Shown: piece by piece, positions 51,097 through 59,474 of the stretch
Layout of the letters: each line of letters starts with the position of its first letter
Numbering within the stretch: the first letter of the stretch is position 1
DNA from: Falsiroseomonas frigidaquae
GTDB lineage: Bacteria > Pseudomonadota > Alphaproteobacteria > Acetobacterales > Acetobacteraceae
Assembly: GCF_012163145.1 (NCBI RefSeq)
Contig: NZ_JAAVTX010000004.1
Coordinates: forward strand, 620,001-684,000
Reading direction: 5' to 3'
Length of the DNA: 64,000 nt
Notes under the pieces: generated by a model
What the model saw: the letters and a program-made list of their open reading frames with translations, nothing else
Databases searched by the model: none
What the model was told of the DNA's origin: nothing
Position numbers and translations under genes: made by a program

Positions 51097-51936
51097 ATGC
51101 CCCGTCACATCGCCTGCCTGTCCTTCGACTTCGATACATGGTCCGGCTTCGCCGCGCGCGGCATGACCACCCCGACCCCGACATCCCGCGGCGAGTTCGG
51201 CGTGATCGGCGCCGAGCGGATCCGCCGGCTGCTGAAGGACCGGCAGATCAAGTCGAGCTGGTACATCCCGGGTGTCGTCATCGAGACCTATCCGGAGGCC
51301 TGCGCCGCCGTGGTCGAGGGCGGCCACGAGGTCGGCCACCATGGCTACAGCCACATGCCGCCGGCCTGGCTGGAGGCGCAGCGCGAAGCCGACGAATTCG
51401 GCCGCGCGATGGACTGCATCGCGAAGCTGACAGGCGGCAAGCCGGCCGGCTACCGCTCGCCATCCTGGGACATCAGCGACCGCACCATCGACCTCATTTC
51501 ACAGTACGGCCTGCGCTACGACAGCAGCATGATGGGCCATGATTGCAGCCCCTACTTCGCGCGACGCGGCGATGTGGTGGCGGCGGATGCGCCAATGCAG
51601 TTCGGCGAGACGACGGACCTGGTCGAGATCCCGATCAGCTGGTCGCTCGACGACCATCCGCATTTCGAGTTCATCCGCGCCAAGACCGAGGTGCTGCCCG
51701 GCCTGTCCAACGCCAATGCGGTGCTGGAGAACTGGCTGGCGGATTGGGAGTACATGCAGCGCACGGAGGAATGGGGCGCGCTGGTCTTTACCTTCCACCC
51801 CTATGTCGTCGGTCGCGGTCACCGCATGCTGATGCTGGAGAAGCTGATCGATGCGCTGATGAAGCAGGGGGCGGTCTTCCAGACGCTGGACGAATTGCAG
51901 CGGGAATACCGCGGCCGCGTCGGCAAGCCGGCATGA
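51097..51936 (+). CDS. Polysaccharide deacetylase (NodB) fold protein
   Basis: This 279-residue protein has NodB motif 1 (CLSFDFDTW, catalytic/metal Asp), motif 2 with zinc His (EVGHHGYSH) and motif 3 (GYRSPSWD). It has no signal peptide. Cytosolic members of this fold include allantoinase PuuE and cyclic-imide or formamide hydrolases, which suits a small-molecule operon better than a polysaccharide role. It starts four bases after the hydrolase and overlaps the second CMD gene by ATGA. Confidence 0.9.
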   Translation: MPRHIACLSFDFDTWSGFAARGMTTPTPTSRGEFGVIGAERIRRLLKDRQIKSSWYIPGVVIETYPEACAAVVEGGHEVGHHGYSHMPPAWLEAQREADEFGRAMDCIAKLTGGKPAGYRSPSWDISDRTIDLISQYGLRYDSSMMGHDCSPYFARRGDVVAADAPMQFGETTDLVEIPISWSLDDHPHFEFIRAKTEVLPGLSNANAVLENWLADWEYMQRTEEWGALVFTFHPYVVGRGHRMLMLEKLIDALMKQGAVFQTLDELQREYRGRVGKPA

Positions 51937-52553
51937 GCGCGCCCTGGAATGCGGCGCCCGGCCGCGCCTGCCGCCTGCCGGACCCGACACCCGAGACCGC
52001 ACCGGAAACCGCCGCGGCCTTCGCCAAGGTCGCAGCGAGCCGTGGCTGGGTCTCCAACCTGCTGACCTCGCTCGGCCACGCGCCGGAGGCGCTGGCCCGC
52101 TTCTCCGCGCTGGGCCACTACGGCCGCTACGGAACGGAGCTCAGCGAACGGCAGCGGGAACTCGTGATCTGCATCGTCGGGCGGAACATCGCCTATGCCT
52201 GGGCGCATCACGCGCCGCTGGCACTGGACAATGACGTGACGGAGGCGGAACTGGCGGCGATCAAGGCCGGGCGCACGCCGGATGGGCTGGACGCCGCCGA
52301 CCAGGCGCTGTGCGACTTCGTCTTCGCATTCACCGCCTTCGGCGGCGTGCCGGAGCCGATCTGGGAGGCGGTATCGGCCAGCTTCACGACGCGCCAGGCC
52401 ACGGACATCGCCATGCTCGCGGCCTACTACCTTGCGGCCGGGTCGCTGATCATGGGCCTCGGCGTGCAGGTGGAGCCGCCGGAGATCCTGGCGATCGAAC
52501 GCGATTGGCAGAAGCGGCCCCGCCAGGGCGACCAGGTGGTCGCGAAGGGCTGA
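51933..52553 (+). CDS. Carboxymuconolactone decarboxylase (CMD) family protein, copy 2
   Basis: This 206-residue protein is strongly similar to copy 1 at 47559 along its length (VAASRGWVSN, GHYGRYGTELSE, QRELVI, AHHAPL, LCDFVFAF). It again has no CxxC. The two probably form a hetero-oligomer or act on successive intermediates. The start is the ATG in the overlap with the deacetylase-fold gene; the longer frame from 51543 is a shadow of that gene. Confidence 0.9.
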   Translation: MSAPWNAAPGRACRLPDPTPETAPETAAAFAKVAASRGWVSNLLTSLGHAPEALARFSALGHYGRYGTELSERQRELVICIVGRNIAYAWAHHAPLALDNDVTEAELAAIKAGRTPDGLDAADQALCDFVFAFTAFGGVPEPIWEAVSASFTTRQATDIAMLAAYYLAAGSLIMGLGVQVEPPEILAIERDWQKRPRQGDQVVAKG

Positions 52554-52589
52554 GGCCCGATCAAACATCACGAGCAGGGAACAGGATCG

Positions 52590-53561
52590 ATGCACCGCAG
52601 AACTCTCGGGGCCGCCGCGGCGGCATTCGCCCTCGGCACCCTGCCGCGACCCGGCGCCGCGCAGGATTGGCCAAGCCGACCGATCCGTATCGTGCTGCCG
52701 GTGCCGCCGGGGGGCGGCACCGATATTCTCGGCCGCATCGTGCAGCCGCATCTGCAGGAACGCCTCGGCCAGCCGGTGCTGATCGAGAATCGTGCCGGCG
52801 GCGGCATGACCATCGGCACCAACATCGTCGCCAAGGCGGAACCCGATGGCCACACGATGCTGATGATCGACACCGCCATCGCGGTGAATCCGCATCTGTA
52901 CCGCAACCTGCCCTACGACACGCAGCGCGACCTGCAGCCGGTGGCGCTCGCGGCGACCGCGCCGGTGATCCTGGTGACCACGCCGAGCTTCCCCCCGAAC
53001 ACGGTGGCGGAGCTGCTAGCCTATGTGCGCGCCAATCCCGGCCGCGTGAATTTCGCCTCGGGCGGCAACGGCACCTCGACCCATCTGTCGGGTGAATTGC
53101 TGCGCCATGTCGGTTCGCTCGACATCGTGCATGTGCCCTACCAGGGCACCGGCCCGGGTGTGGCCGCGTTGCTCGGCGGGCATACCCAGATGATGTTTGC
53201 GGGCATCAGCTCGACCCGGCCGCATGTCGAAGCCGGACGGTTGAAGGCGATTGCCGTGACCGGCGAATCCCGCTCCGCCTCCATGCCGCAGGTGCCGACC
53301 TTCGCCGAGGCCGGGCTGCCGCAGATGGATGCCGAGACGATCTGGGGATTCTGGCTGCCGGCCGCGACACCCCCGGCGATCGGCGAGCGCTTTGCGCGCG
53401 AATTGACGGCCGTGCTCGCGATGCCCGCGGTGAAGCAGCGCGTGGCGGAACTCGGCTTCGTGCCACGCGGTGGCACCCCCGCCGCCTATGGCGCCCGCTT
53501 CCAGGCGGAGCTGGCGAAATGGGGTCCGATCGTGCGCGCCGCCGGCGTGCAGGCGGGCTGA
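52590..53561 (+). CDS. Bug/TctC-family periplasmic solute-binding receptor
   Basis: This 323-residue protein has a signal peptide (HRRTLGAAAAAFALGTLPRPGAA before QDWPS), IRIVLPVPPGGGTDILGR, GQPVLIENRAGGG, EPDGHTML and VPYQGTGPGVAALL. It closely resembles the receptor encoded convergently at 57401 (shared ASGGNGxSTHLxGELL and SAARPHV/SSTRPHV segments), indicating recent duplication or a shared ligand class. It is the second receptor of the nine-gene operon. Confidence 0.93.
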   Translation: MHRRTLGAAAAAFALGTLPRPGAAQDWPSRPIRIVLPVPPGGGTDILGRIVQPHLQERLGQPVLIENRAGGGMTIGTNIVAKAEPDGHTMLMIDTAIAVNPHLYRNLPYDTQRDLQPVALAATAPVILVTTPSFPPNTVAELLAYVRANPGRVNFASGGNGTSTHLSGELLRHVGSLDIVHVPYQGTGPGVAALLGGHTQMMFAGISSTRPHVEAGRLKAIAVTGESRSASMPQVPTFAEAGLPQMDAETIWGFWLPAATPPAIGERFARELTAVLAMPAVKQRVAELGFVPRGGTPAAYGARFQAELAKWGPIVRAAGVQAG

Positions 53562-53565
53562 TCCG

Positions 53566-54351
53566 ATGAACGCTCGCTTCGACGGCAAGGTCGCCGTCAT
53601 CTCCGGCGGCGGCGGTGGCATCGGCCACGCCGCCAGCCTGGCATTCGCCGCCGCGGGCGCGCGCATCGCGGTCTGCGACCTCGACGCCGCGCGCTGCGAA
53701 CGCACCGCGGCCGCCGTCGTGGCCGCGGGTGGCGAGGCGATCGCGCTACCCACCGACATCACCGACGATGCCCAGGTGGCCGCCGCAGTCGCCAAGGCCG
53801 TTGCGCGCTTCGGGCGCCTGGACATCCTGTACAACTGCGCCGGCGGCACCGTGCCGCAGGACGGCACCGTTACCGACGTGCCGCTGGATGTCTTCGACCG
53901 CACCTTCAACCTCGACGTACGCGGCACCTTCCTGTGCTGCCGCCATGCGGTGCCGGAGATGATCCGCGCCGGTGGCGGCGCCATCATCAACATGTCCTCC
54001 GGCGCTGCCCTGCGCGGTGCCAGCCCGTTCCACGTCTACAGCGCCGCCAAGGGCGCGATCCTGTCGCTGACACGCGCCCTGGCCGGGACCTACGCGAAGC
54101 AGGGCATCCGCGCCAATGTCATCGCCTCCGGCCGGGTGATGACGGACCGCATCATCCGTACCTTTGGCGCGCTGGACGATCAGGCGAAGCATAACGACCC
54201 GCAGGACCCGGTTGGGCGGCTGCGCGACTATCCGTTCTGGGTCGGTGAGCCGGAGCACATCGCTGCGACTGCGGTGTTCCTCGCCTCCGATGCCGCGCGG
54301 ATGATCACCGGCGCCACCATTCCGGCCGATGGCGGCCGATCCGCCTATTGA
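53566..54351 (+). CDS. Classical short-chain dehydrogenase/reductase
   Basis: This 261-residue SDR has VAVISGGGGGIGHAAS (NAD(P) motif), YNCAGGTVP (NNAG variant), INMSSGAAL (Ser) and VYSAAKGAI (Tyr-Lys). It oxidises or reduces a hydroxyl/keto group. It begins four bases after the Bug stop and precedes the racemase-like gene by ten. Classical SDRs are broad; the substrate is presumably an operon intermediate. Confidence 0.92.
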   Translation: MNARFDGKVAVISGGGGGIGHAASLAFAAAGARIAVCDLDAARCERTAAAVVAAGGEAIALPTDITDDAQVAAAVAKAVARFGRLDILYNCAGGTVPQDGTVTDVPLDVFDRTFNLDVRGTFLCCRHAVPEMIRAGGGAIINMSSGAALRGASPFHVYSAAKGAILSLTRALAGTYAKQGIRANVIASGRVMTDRIIRTFGALDDQAKHNDPQDPVGRLRDYPFWVGEPEHIAATAVFLASDAARMITGATIPADGGRSAY

Positions 54352-54361
54352 GGACCCTTGC

Positions 54362-55210
54362 ATGCCCTACCGCTTCCTGCTGGTCAGTGCCTTCTCCCTG
54401 CCCGATACCGCCGGCTACCGCATGCGCGCCTTCAGCGGGCGGAAGCAGGACATGTTGCTGAACCACGAGATGCTGGAGCCGCTGCTGGACGGCGAGGAAT
54501 GGGACGTGCATCCGGGCGCGCCCGCCACACATGGCGAATGGCCGGTCGAGACGCGTGAGGAATTCGCCGTCACCGGCGTCAACCGGCTGAAGGTGGTGCG
54601 GGAGGCCTGCGAGACCGGCCGCTACAACGCGATCGTCCTGCTCGGCGGTGGCGATCCGGGCTATGTGGAAGCGCGCGAGATCGGCCATCGTCACGGCATC
54701 GCCATCACCGCCTGCGCGCATGCGCAGATGCATGCGGCGGGAATGCTCGGGCATCGCTTCTCGATCATCGACATCTCGGAGAACCATAACCTCCGGATGG
54801 CGGATCTGGTGGTGCAGTACCGCATGACCGACCGCTGCGCCTCGATCCGCAACCTCGAATTCCCGCTGCCACGCCCGGCCCATGCCGGCCGCGTCTCGGT
54901 GCAGGATGAGAGCGAGCGCTACCGGCGCGACCAGACCTCGGACATGCTGGAGAGCGCCGTCGCGGAATCCATCGCCGCGATCGAGGAGGATGGCGCCGAG
55001 AGCATCATCCTCGGCTGTTCCGCGGCGTATTGGCTGCAACCCGTGCTGCGCCGTCGCCTGGCGGAGATCGGCTGGGACGTGCCGGTGCTGGAAGGCTACC
55101 GCTGCGCCATCGCACAGGCGAAGATGCTGGTGGACCTTGGCGTGGATGCCAGCGGCGTCGCCTTTCCGAAGGACCCGCCGCCACGCACCCGCCGCCGCAA
55201 ATTCGTCTGA
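54362..55210 (+). CDS. Aspartate/glutamate/hydantoin racemase family protein
   Basis: This 282-residue protein has the two-cysteine racemase layout: first Cys in ITACAHAQMHAAG, second in IILGCSAAYW, around a VLLGGGDPGY phosphate/carboxylate loop. Relatives racemise Asp, Glu or hydantoins or isomerise maleate. Together with the NodB-fold hydrolase this hints at nitrogen-containing or dicarboxylate substrates. The ATG at 54362 (GAGG eight bases upstream) is preferred to one 33 bases earlier inside the SDR. It ends the operon one base from a convergent gene. Confidence 0.85.
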   Translation: MPYRFLLVSAFSLPDTAGYRMRAFSGRKQDMLLNHEMLEPLLDGEEWDVHPGAPATHGEWPVETREEFAVTGVNRLKVVREACETGRYNAIVLLGGGDPGYVEAREIGHRHGIAITACAHAQMHAAGMLGHRFSIIDISENHNLRMADLVVQYRMTDRCASIRNLEFPLPRPAHAGRVSVQDESERYRRDQTSDMLESAVAESIAAIEEDGAESIILGCSAAYWLQPVLRRRLAEIGWDVPVLEGYRCAIAQAKMLVDLGVDASGVAFPKDPPPRTRRRKFV

Positions 55211-55211
55211 C

Positions 55212-56414
55212 CTATCGGCGCAGCAGCGCCGGCGCGACCAGGGCCGTCACCACCGCAAGCTGCAGCGCCACCGCCACCATCGGCACACCCCAGCCGCCGC
55301 TCGCGGCCACCAGCAGCGCGAAGATCGCGGGACCGGCAACATAGCCGAGGAAGGTCAGCAACGTGGAGCCGGAGGTGGCGTCGGACACATGCTCCCGCGG
55401 CACAAGCCGCGCGACCTCCGCCAGGTAGATGCCGTTCCAGCTTGCGGCGACGAAGCCGGCGACCGCGGCAAGCGTTGCCGCCAGGGCCGGGCTGGCGCCG
55501 ACCGGAAGCGAGGCGAAGACCAGCACCGCCACCGCCGCCACGCCGCCCTGCACCAGCAGGTTGAGGCTGGGCCTGCCGGTGCGGTCCGCCAGCCACCCCA
55601 GCAGGATTCGCGCGACGACGCCCGCCCCCTGCATCGCCGCGAAGGCGCCACCCGCCTGCACCAGCGTCAGGCCGCGGGCTTCCACCAGCCAGGTGACGGT
55701 GAAGGCGAACAGGCAGCCCTGCACCATGGCGAAGGACACGGCGAGCAGGGTCAGCGGCAGCAGCGCCGGCGACAGGCGCAGCGCGGCATAGGGCGCGGCG
55801 AGCGTCTTCGGACTGAACACGCTGCGCAGACCGATGGATCGTGCCGGGTCGCGCTCCGCGTCCAACTCCTGCCGCAGACCTTGGATAGCCAGCGCAGAGA
55901 CCAGCGCCGTGGCGGCACAGACCAGCAGGGCAGCGCCCCAGCCATAGGCGCTGGCCACCGGCGCGGTCACCAGCCCCGCCAGCACGCCGCCCAGCGGCGC
56001 GCCGGCCTGCTTGACGGAGAAGATCAGCGACCGGTGGCTCGGCGGCGCCGTGGCGGCCAGGATGCGGCTGCCGGCCGGCGGGCTGGGGCCGTAGCCGATG
56101 CCGAGCAGCAGCGCCGCCAGCACCAGCGCCGGCATGGTACCGACCGCGAGCGTCAGCAGCCCAACCGCGGACAGCGCGGCGCCCACCTGCAGCATCCGCA
56201 CCGGACCCAGCCGCGCCAGGAACGGGCCGCCGAAGGCCAGGAACAGCACCGTGCCGAAGGCATTGATCGCGGACAGGTTGCCGATCGCCTCCGATGCAAG
56301 TCCGAGGCTGCCGGTCAGCAGCGGTGCGACGACCGGCAGGCTCTGCGCCATGAAGGACGCGATGACCTGCATCAGCAGCGTCGCGCCCAGCGCCGCGACC
56401 CACGGTGCCCTCAC
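55212..56414 (-). CDS. MFS transporter
   Basis: This 400-residue protein has twelve likely helices and the MFS inter-helix motif (ILLGWLADRTGRPSL) in the second half. It resembles CynX/sugar-phosphate or aromatic-acid type permeases (MQVIASFMAQSLPVVAPLL start). The GTG at 56414 overlaps the DapA-like stop (GTGA); longer frames lie inside that gene. It is the only complete membrane permease beside a Bug receptor here, so it may import or export the operon's metabolite. Confidence 0.88.
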   Translation of the reverse strand: MRAPWVAALGATLLMQVIASFMAQSLPVVAPLLTGSLGLASEAIGNLSAINAFGTVLFLAFGGPFLARLGPVRMLQVGAALSAVGLLTLAVGTMPALVLAALLLGIGYGPSPPAGSRILAATAPPSHRSLIFSVKQAGAPLGGVLAGLVTAPVASAYGWGAALLVCAATALVSALAIQGLRQELDAERDPARSIGLRSVFSPKTLAAPYAALRLSPALLPLTLLAVSFAMVQGCLFAFTVTWLVEARGLTLVQAGGAFAAMQGAGVVARILLGWLADRTGRPSLNLLVQGGVAAVAVLVFASLPVGASPALAATLAAVAGFVAASWNGIYLAEVARLVPREHVSDATSGSTLLTFLGYVAGPAIFALLVAASGGWGVPMVAVALQLAVVTALVAPALLRR

Positions 56415-57397
56415 GCCGCTTCGCCCGGCAGCAGGCCGGCCTGGCGCAGCACCGCGACGCATTCCGCCACATCGCGCGGATCCGGCGAATCCAGCGCCGG
56501 GCGCCATCCGCTGCCCGCATTCATGCCGAGCAGCCCGGCGAGTGTCTTGAACAACGCGACATGGTGGAACCCCTGGGCGAAGTAGCGGCTCTGCAACCGG
56601 CTGGCGATGGCGCCGAGGCTTCGCATGTGGCGTGCCGCCTCGGTGAAGTCGTCGCGCAGCGCGGCGTCCAGGAAGCGGCCGCAATGCGGCGTCTCCGGCG
56701 TCTGGCACAGCACGGGGCGCGAGGAGCCGATCATGAAGCGCGGCGCACGGTCCGGATAGGCCAGCCGGCCGTGCAGGAAGTACTCCTCGAGCGAGGTGGC
56801 GACGGCGATGCGGTCGCCGACGCGCTCCATCATGCGTGCATAGGCGGCGACATCCAGCGTGGTGTTCTGCAGGGCGCAGACATTCGGCAAATGCAGCAGC
56901 GCCTCCACCTGGTCCGGCGCCAGGTAGTAGCCGAGCTCCGACAGGGTGGTACTGTAGACCACCATGCCGATGTCGATGCGCGCCGCGACATGTTCGTAGA
57001 AGCCGCGCACGCCCGCTGCATTGCGCGGCCCGTAATAGGGCGGCCAGACCATCACCAGGTCGGCGCCCGCGGCCTTCGCGTGCCGCGCCAGTTGCACGAC
57101 ATTTGCCGCGGCGGGGTCGGAGCAGCCGATGACCACGGGCATGCGCCCGGCCACCTCATCCAGCACCACCTCCGTCACCCGCTCGCGCTCCGCCAGCGTC
57201 AGCGCCCAGAACTCCTGGTGCAGGGAATGTACTGAAAGCCCGCCGACGCCGGGCAGCGACAGGGTGCGCCGGACATTGTGGCGCAGCCCCGCCTCGTCGA
57301 TCGCGCCATCAGCCTGGAACGGCGTGTAGAGGATGGTCATGTAGCCGCGCAGTTCCGCGCGCACCCATTCCCGCGCCTCGGCCATGGCGTAGCGCAT
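56411..57397 (-). CDS. Dihydrodipicolinate synthase/N-acetylneuraminate lyase (DapA) family protein with Lys replaced
   Basis: This 328-residue TIM-barrel protein has DapA features: an N-terminal LYTPFQADGAID, SVHSLHQEFWALTLAER (in place of the usual G-T-T-G-E loop) and VVYSTTLSELG containing the conserved Tyr. The strand that normally ends in the Schiff-base Lys (IGIKEA) reads CALQNTT, so Gln replaces Lys. The usual class I aldolase mechanism should not work. It starts three bases after the Bug stop and overlaps the MFS gene. Fold clear, activity unknown. Confidence 0.85.
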   Translation of the reverse strand: MRYAMAEAREWVRAELRGYMTILYTPFQADGAIDEAGLRHNVRRTLSLPGVGGLSVHSLHQEFWALTLAERERVTEVVLDEVAGRMPVVIGCSDPAAANVVQLARHAKAAGADLVMVWPPYYGPRNAAGVRGFYEHVAARIDIGMVVYSTTLSELGYYLAPDQVEALLHLPNVCALQNTTLDVAAYARMMERVGDRIAVATSLEEYFLHGRLAYPDRAPRFMIGSSRPVLCQTPETPHCGRFLDAALRDDFTEAARHMRSLGAIASRLQSRYFAQGFHHVALFKTLAGLLGMNAGSGWRPALDSPDPRDVAECVAVLRQAGLLPGEAA

Positions 57398-57400
57398 GGC

Positions 57401-58372
57401 TCAGTCGAGCCTGACGCTGGCTCGCCGCACCACATCGGCCCATTTCGCCGTCTCGGTCCGCAGATTCTCGGCATAGGAAGCGGCCGGGCCGCCGATCGGA
57501 TCGAAGCCGAGGCTGCGCAACCTGTCCTGCACATCCGGATGCGTTACCGCAACGCGGAATGCCTCGGACAGCCGCGCGACGATCGGCGCGGGCACGCCAG
57601 CCGGCGCGAGCGCGCCCCAATAGGTGGAGGCTGTGACATCCGGCAGGCCGGCCTCCGCGAAAGTGGGCACATCCGGCAGTGCGGCGGCGCGCTGGGGTCC
57701 CGTCACGGCCAGCGCACGCAGGCGGCCGCTGTCGACATGCGGGCGTGCGGCGCTGATACCGTTGAACATCAGCGGCACATGGCCGGCCACCACATCCGTC
57801 GTCGCAGGGCCGGTGCCGCGATACGGCACATGCACCAGGTCGATGCCGGCGACCAGCTTCAACAACTCGCCCGCCAGATGAGTCGAGGCGCCGTTGCCAC
57901 CGGAGGCATAGCTGAAGCGCCCCGGCTGCGCCTTCGCCTGCGTCACCAGTTCCTGCAGCGTTCGCATCGGCGCGCCGGGATGCGCGAGCAGGATCACCGG
58001 CCCGGTGGCCAGCAGGCTGACCGGCGCGAAGTCCTTGGCGCTGTCATAGGGAAGTTGCGGGAACAGCGAAGGGTTGATGGCGAAGCTGCTATCCACGACC
58101 ACCACGGAATAGCCATCCGCCGGCGAGCGCGCGACAAGATCGGCGCCGATGGTGCCGCCCGCGCCGGCACGGTTCTCGATCACCACCGGTTGGCCGAGCG
58201 ACGCGCGCAGATGCGGCTCCAAGATTCGCACCAGATTGTCGGTGCCACCACCCGGCCCGAAGGGCACCACGATGCGCACGGGACGTTCGGGAAAACCTTG
58301 CGCCAGCGCGGGGGCTGCAAGTGCCATCAGGCTCGATGCGGCGAGCAGCGTTCGGCGATGGATCATGGGCAT
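57401..58372 (-). CDS. Bug/TctC-family periplasmic solute-binding receptor
   Basis: This 323-residue protein has a signal peptide (IHRRTLLAASSLMALAAPALA before QGFPE), VRIVVPFGPGGGTDNLVR, GQPVVIENRAGAGG, PADGYSVV and VPYRGTGPATTDVV. The ATG at 58372 has AAGGGAG six bases upstream. It heads a minus-strand operon with the DapA-like and MFS genes, and is the near relative of the receptor at 52590 in the facing operon. The 105-base gap to the divergent hydrolase holds the promoters. Confidence 0.93.
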   Translation of the reverse strand: MPMIHRRTLLAASSLMALAAPALAQGFPERPVRIVVPFGPGGGTDNLVRILEPHLRASLGQPVVIENRAGAGGTIGADLVARSPADGYSVVVVDSSFAINPSLFPQLPYDSAKDFAPVSLLATGPVILLAHPGAPMRTLQELVTQAKAQPGRFSYASGGNGASTHLAGELLKLVAGIDLVHVPYRGTGPATTDVVAGHVPLMFNGISAARPHVDSGRLRALAVTGPQRAAALPDVPTFAEAGLPDVTASTYWGALAPAGVPAPIVARLSEAFRVAVTHPDVQDRLRSLGFDPIGGPAASYAENLRTETAKWADVVRRASVRLD

Positions 58373-58477
58373 GTCGATCTCCCTTGGCTCGAAGCAGCAT
58401 CGTAATCCTCAGGGTGGATTGCGCAATGCCGCGTCACGAAGGACCCTGTGCGCAGCACAGCGCAAGGAGACTCTGCG

Positions 58478-59308
58478 ATGCCCCATCCCACCGGGCTGCA
58501 GCCCAACATGGCCTTCCTGACCGCGAGCGACGGCGTGCGCCTGGCTTGGCGGGTCGATGACTTCACCGATCCCTGGCGCACACCGCCGACACCGGTGCTG
58601 CTGCTGCACGCCGCGATGGGTTCCTACCGCCGCTGGTTCGGCTGGATTCCGCAACTGGCACGCCGGCGGACCACGCTGAGCCTGGAGCTGCGCGGGCACG
58701 GGGCCTCCGCCGTGCCGACGGAAGCGCAGCCGCTGACCGTGGAGCGCCTTTTTGCGGATGTGGTGGAACTGCTCGACCATCTCGGCATCGCACGCGCGCA
58801 TGTCGTCGGCCTGTCGGCTGGCGGCTATGTCGGGCAGCGACTGGCGATGGAACATCCGGACCGCGTCGCCACGCTGTCCCTGTTCGCCTCCACCCCGGGC
58901 CTGCGCAACAGCCAGGCGGGCACCTGGCCCGCCAAGGCCGCGGAGATGGGGCTGGAGGCCTTCATGCGGCAGGGTATCGCCGACCGCTTCGCGCCGGACA
59001 GCGACCCGGGCCTGGTCGACTGGTTCTGTCGCCAGACCGGCAGCAACAACCTGCCCTTCATCGGCCGCTTCGTCGCGCATATGGCGAGCCGCGACTGGGA
59101 GGATGAACTGCCGCGCATCCAGTGCCCGACACTGCTGGTTGCGCCGGGCCATGAGCCGATCGGGTCGCACGACCAGTATGAACGCATGCAGGCGCTGATT
59201 CCGGATGCACGGCTGATCTCGCTGGAGGGCATGCCGCACAATATTGGCGATGCCGCGCCGCAAGCCTGCGTCGAGGCCTTGCTCGGCTTCCTGCCCGACG
59301 CCGACTGA
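58478..59308 (+). CDS. Alpha/beta hydrolase
   Basis: This 276-residue protein has VLLLHAAMGSYRRWFGWIP, LELRGHGAS, the nucleophile elbow VGLSAGGYVGQ (GxSxG intact) and a catalytic His in GMPHNIGD. It is paralogous to the hydrolase at 50271. The ATG at 58478, with AAGGAG eight bases upstream, is preferred over a GTG at 58448. It is divergent from the Bug/DapA-like/MFS operon and may be part of the same pathway, being an ester, lactone or C-C hydrolase. Confidence 0.9.
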   Translation: MPHPTGLQPNMAFLTASDGVRLAWRVDDFTDPWRTPPTPVLLLHAAMGSYRRWFGWIPQLARRRTTLSLELRGHGASAVPTEAQPLTVERLFADVVELLDHLGIARAHVVGLSAGGYVGQRLAMEHPDRVATLSLFASTPGLRNSQAGTWPAKAAEMGLEAFMRQGIADRFAPDSDPGLVDWFCRQTGSNNLPFIGRFVAHMASRDWEDELPRIQCPTLLVAPGHEPIGSHDQYERMQALIPDARLISLEGMPHNIGDAAPQACVEALLGFLPDAD

Positions 59309-59372
59309 CGAGCCGCCCGGTCGGCCCGGCATCCGGCGCCGCGTTGACGCTGGCTGCCAGGGGCCATCGCAC

Positions 59373-59411
59373 GCCCTCCCCGCGACGGCGGGGGTGGGTC
59401 GGGGTGGGGGC
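59373..59411. repeat. REP-like GC hairpin with G-quadruplex-prone tract
   Basis: A CCCCGC-GACG-GCGGGG hairpin (59378-59393) runs into G5-T-G3-TC-G4-T-G5 (59390-59410). The layout, a CCCTCCCC...GGGGxGGG arm followed by TCGGGGTGGGGGC, resembles the extragenic palindromes dispersed in many alphaproteobacterial genomes. Only one copy is seen in this window. It lies 64 bases before the MocR-type gene and after the hydrolase stop, so it may also act as a terminator. Confidence 0.45.
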
Positions 59412-59474
59412 AGGCGCCGATGCGACACCATGCGAGGCGTTCCGATGGCGCTGTCGCTCCTGTAGGATGGCCGC

